7,274 nucleotides of DNA. It comes from an uncultured Holophagaceae bacterium. GTDB lineage: Bacteria > Acidobacteriota > Holophagae > Holophagales > Holophagaceae. The DNA is taken from positions 1 through 7,274 of the forward strand of contig CAIYNT010000255.1 in NCBI GenBank assembly GCA_903927605.1. The letters run 5' to 3'. Made by a program: the position numbers and the translations under genes. This document shows positions 5,784 through 7,274 of the stretch, in pieces. The notes beneath the pieces are model-generated. The model saw only the letters and a program-made list of their open reading frames with translations, was not told the DNA's origin and ran no database searches. The stretch's first letter is position 1. Each line of letters begins with the position of its first letter.

Positions 5784-7117
5784 AGCACTTTGCCTGGATT
5801 GAAGATGCCGGAGGGATCCAGGGCCTGCTTGATGGCCCGCAGGGCGCGGATCTGGGCCGGATCGCTCAGGGTCAGGAAGGCGCTCCGTTTGGCCAACCCG
5901 ATGCCATGCTCGCCGCTGAGCGCACCACCGAGGCTCAGGGCCAGGCGGAAGAGGGCCATGAGCTGGCCGTCCAGCAGGGCGGGATCAGTCTCGCCTGCGG
6001 CCAGCAGGTTCACATGCAGGTTCCCATCGCCCAGGTGGCCATAGGTGACGGCGGGAATGTCCAACCGATTGAGACCTGCGAAGAACTCGCGGAGGCGACT
6101 GCGGGGCACCACGATGTCCTCGCTCACCTTTTTCGGGTGACGTTCCTTCAGGAAGGCACTGGTCATGCGGCGCACGGCCCAGATGCCCGAGCGCTGGCGG
6201 TCGTCCGAGGCGACCTCCAGGCCATCGGCCAAAGGGCCCAGCAGGTCCATGAGTCCTTGCAGGAAGGCTTCGGAGGTGCAGCCCCGCTCATCGAATTCGA
6301 GGATGGCCAGGGCCTCGCCAGGCAGGCGCCGGGCCTCCTCGGGGCCCTGGGCGCGCAGTTCCGCCAGTACGGCGGGATCGAAGAACTCAAAGGCGCTGGG
6401 CAGGAAACCTGCGCCAAAGAGGCGGCCGGGCAGGTCCAGCAGATCCTCCCAGCGCTTCATGGGCAGCAGCAGGGTGGCGAATTCGCGGGGCAGGGGCATC
6501 AGGCGCAGGGTGGCGCCCAGGATGAACCCGAAAATACCCTCACTGCCTATGAGCAGCTGACCCAGGGCGGGGCCCGCATTGGCCTTCACGCTGCTGATGC
6601 CGAAGGTGTGGATCTCTCCATCTTCCAGCAGGGCCTCCACGGACAGCACCCAGTGGCGCGTCATCCCGTACTTGCAGGCATTCGGTCCTCCGGCATTGGT
6701 GGCCAGGGTCCCGCCTAGGGCACAGCTCTCCCAGGAGTTCGGATCGGGGGGGTAGAAGAGTCCCTGGGCTTCCGCCGCGGCTTTCACCTCCCGCAGAGGC
6801 GCGCTGGCCGGGGCGCTGAGGCAGAGGTCCTGGGGCGAGAGTTGGATCCCGCCAGGCCATTCGGAAAGGTCCACCACCACCGTCCGTCCGGTAGGCACGC
6901 AGCCTCCGGCTTTGCCCGTTCCGGCGCCCCGGGGCACCAGGCCGAAACCCTCCGCCTTGGCGCGGCGGACCAGCTCGCGCAGGGCCGAGGGGCCGTGGGG
7001 TTTAACCACCGCCAAGGGAGCGCTGCCGCGCACATGGGACTCATCCTGGAGGAAGGGCTCAAGGTCACTCAGGTCCCGGATGACCGTGGCCTCGGGCAGG
7101 CCGCTCAGAATGTCCAT
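5780..7117 (-). CDS. FAD-linked oxidase, GlcD/D-lactate dehydrogenase family
   Basis: A 445-aa flavoprotein of the group that oxidises D-2-hydroxyacids (D-lactate, glycolate, D-2-hydroxyglutarate) to 2-oxoacids. The exact substrate cannot be read from the sequence. The N-terminal PCMH-type FAD-binding domain shows VPRGAGTGKAGG (61-72), YPPDPNSWESCALGG (122-136), TNAGGPNACKYG (140-151) and IGSEGIFGFILGATLRL (190-206). The C-terminal FAD-oxidase domain shows VSEDIVVPRSRL (331-342), YGHLGDGNLHVNLL (359-372), SGEHGIGLAKR (401-411) and the usual end FNPGKVL. No fused iron-sulfur domain, signal peptide or GlcE/GlcF partner is visible, and the protein is shorter than E. coli GlcD (499). ATG 7117 fits the family N-terminus, but its only purine site, GAAGG at 7119-7123, is 1 nt away, so initiation may depend on coupling to pyrH, which ends 22 bp upstream. 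The stop codon overlaps that of the HDOD gene. Confidence 0.9.
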   Translation of the reverse strand: MDILSGLPEATVIRDLSDLEPFLQDESHVRGSAPLAVVKPHGPSALRELVRRAKAEGFGLVPRGAGTGKAGGCVPTGRTVVVDLSEWPGGIQLSPQDLCLSAPASAPLREVKAAAEAQGLFYPPDPNSWESCALGGTLATNAGGPNACKYGMTRHWVLSVEALLEDGEIHTFGISSVKANAGPALGQLLIGSEGIFGFILGATLRLMPLPREFATLLLPMKRWEDLLDLPGRLFGAGFLPSAFEFFDPAVLAELRAQGPEEARRLPGEALAILEFDERGCTSEAFLQGLMDLLGPLADGLEVASDDRQRSGIWAVRRMTSAFLKERHPKKVSEDIVVPRSRLREFFAGLNRLDIPAVTYGHLGDGNLHVNLLAAGETDPALLDGQLMALFRLALSLGGALSGEHGIGLAKRSAFLTLSDPAQIRALRAIKQALDPSGIFNPGKVL

Positions 7118-7139
7118 GCCTTCAGTCTGACGGAATGTT

Positions 7140-7274
<135 letters not shown>

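Noticed and set aside
5906..6718. 270-codon open frame on the plus strand, antisense to the FAD-linked oxidase
   Set aside because: It lies wholly within a confidently identified gene, is Gln/Ala/Gly-rich, and has no family motif.

Overview
The window is GC-rich, densely coding bacterial chromosome that looks like core-metabolism territory rather than an accessory island. There is no phage gene, transposase, CRISPR array, tRNA or rRNA. The host is probably a Gram-negative bacterium of the Acidobacteriota (Holophagae/Geothrix-like) or deltaproteobacterial type. This guess rests on an E. coli-type ThrA-ThrB-ThrC order, a receiver-HDOD fusion protein and a decayed ACGAAG-type repeat, and it is low confidence.

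Layout. (1) Positions 1-2410, plus strand: the end of a bifunctional aspartokinase/homoserine dehydrogenase (thrA), homoserine kinase (thrB) and threonine synthase (thrC). Each junction is a start/stop overlap (TGATG, then ATGA), so this is a tight translationally coupled operon carrying aspartate-4-semialdehyde to threonine. (2) Positions 2424-3647, minus strand: an exported M19 (renal-type) dipeptidase that converges on thrC with a 13-bp gap. (3) Positions 3648-3784: a 137-bp gap containing a degenerate inverted-repeat element. (4) Positions 3785-4444, minus strand: a small cytosolic glycerophosphodiester phosphodiesterase. (5) Positions 4445-4580: a divergent intergenic region. (6) Positions 4581-5783, plus strand: a receiver-HDOD signalling protein whose receiver lacks the phospho-acceptor Asp. 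(7) Positions 5780-7117, minus strand: a GlcD/D-lactate-dehydrogenase-type FAD oxidase. It converges on the HDOD gene so tightly that one CTAG palindrome provides both stop codons. (8) Positions 7140-7274, minus strand: the C-terminal end of UMP kinase (pyrH), 22 bp upstream of the oxidase and probably co-transcribed with it.

The thr genes form one pathway. The other genes share no obvious pathway, although the dipeptidase and phosphodiesterase could both salvage nutrients (peptides and phospholipid head groups). No gene-free stretch exceeds about 140 bp. I see no convincing new multi-gene system. The items most worth a second look are the degenerate receiver of the HDOD protein, the inverted-repeat element between the two hydrolase genes, and the shared palindromic stop.
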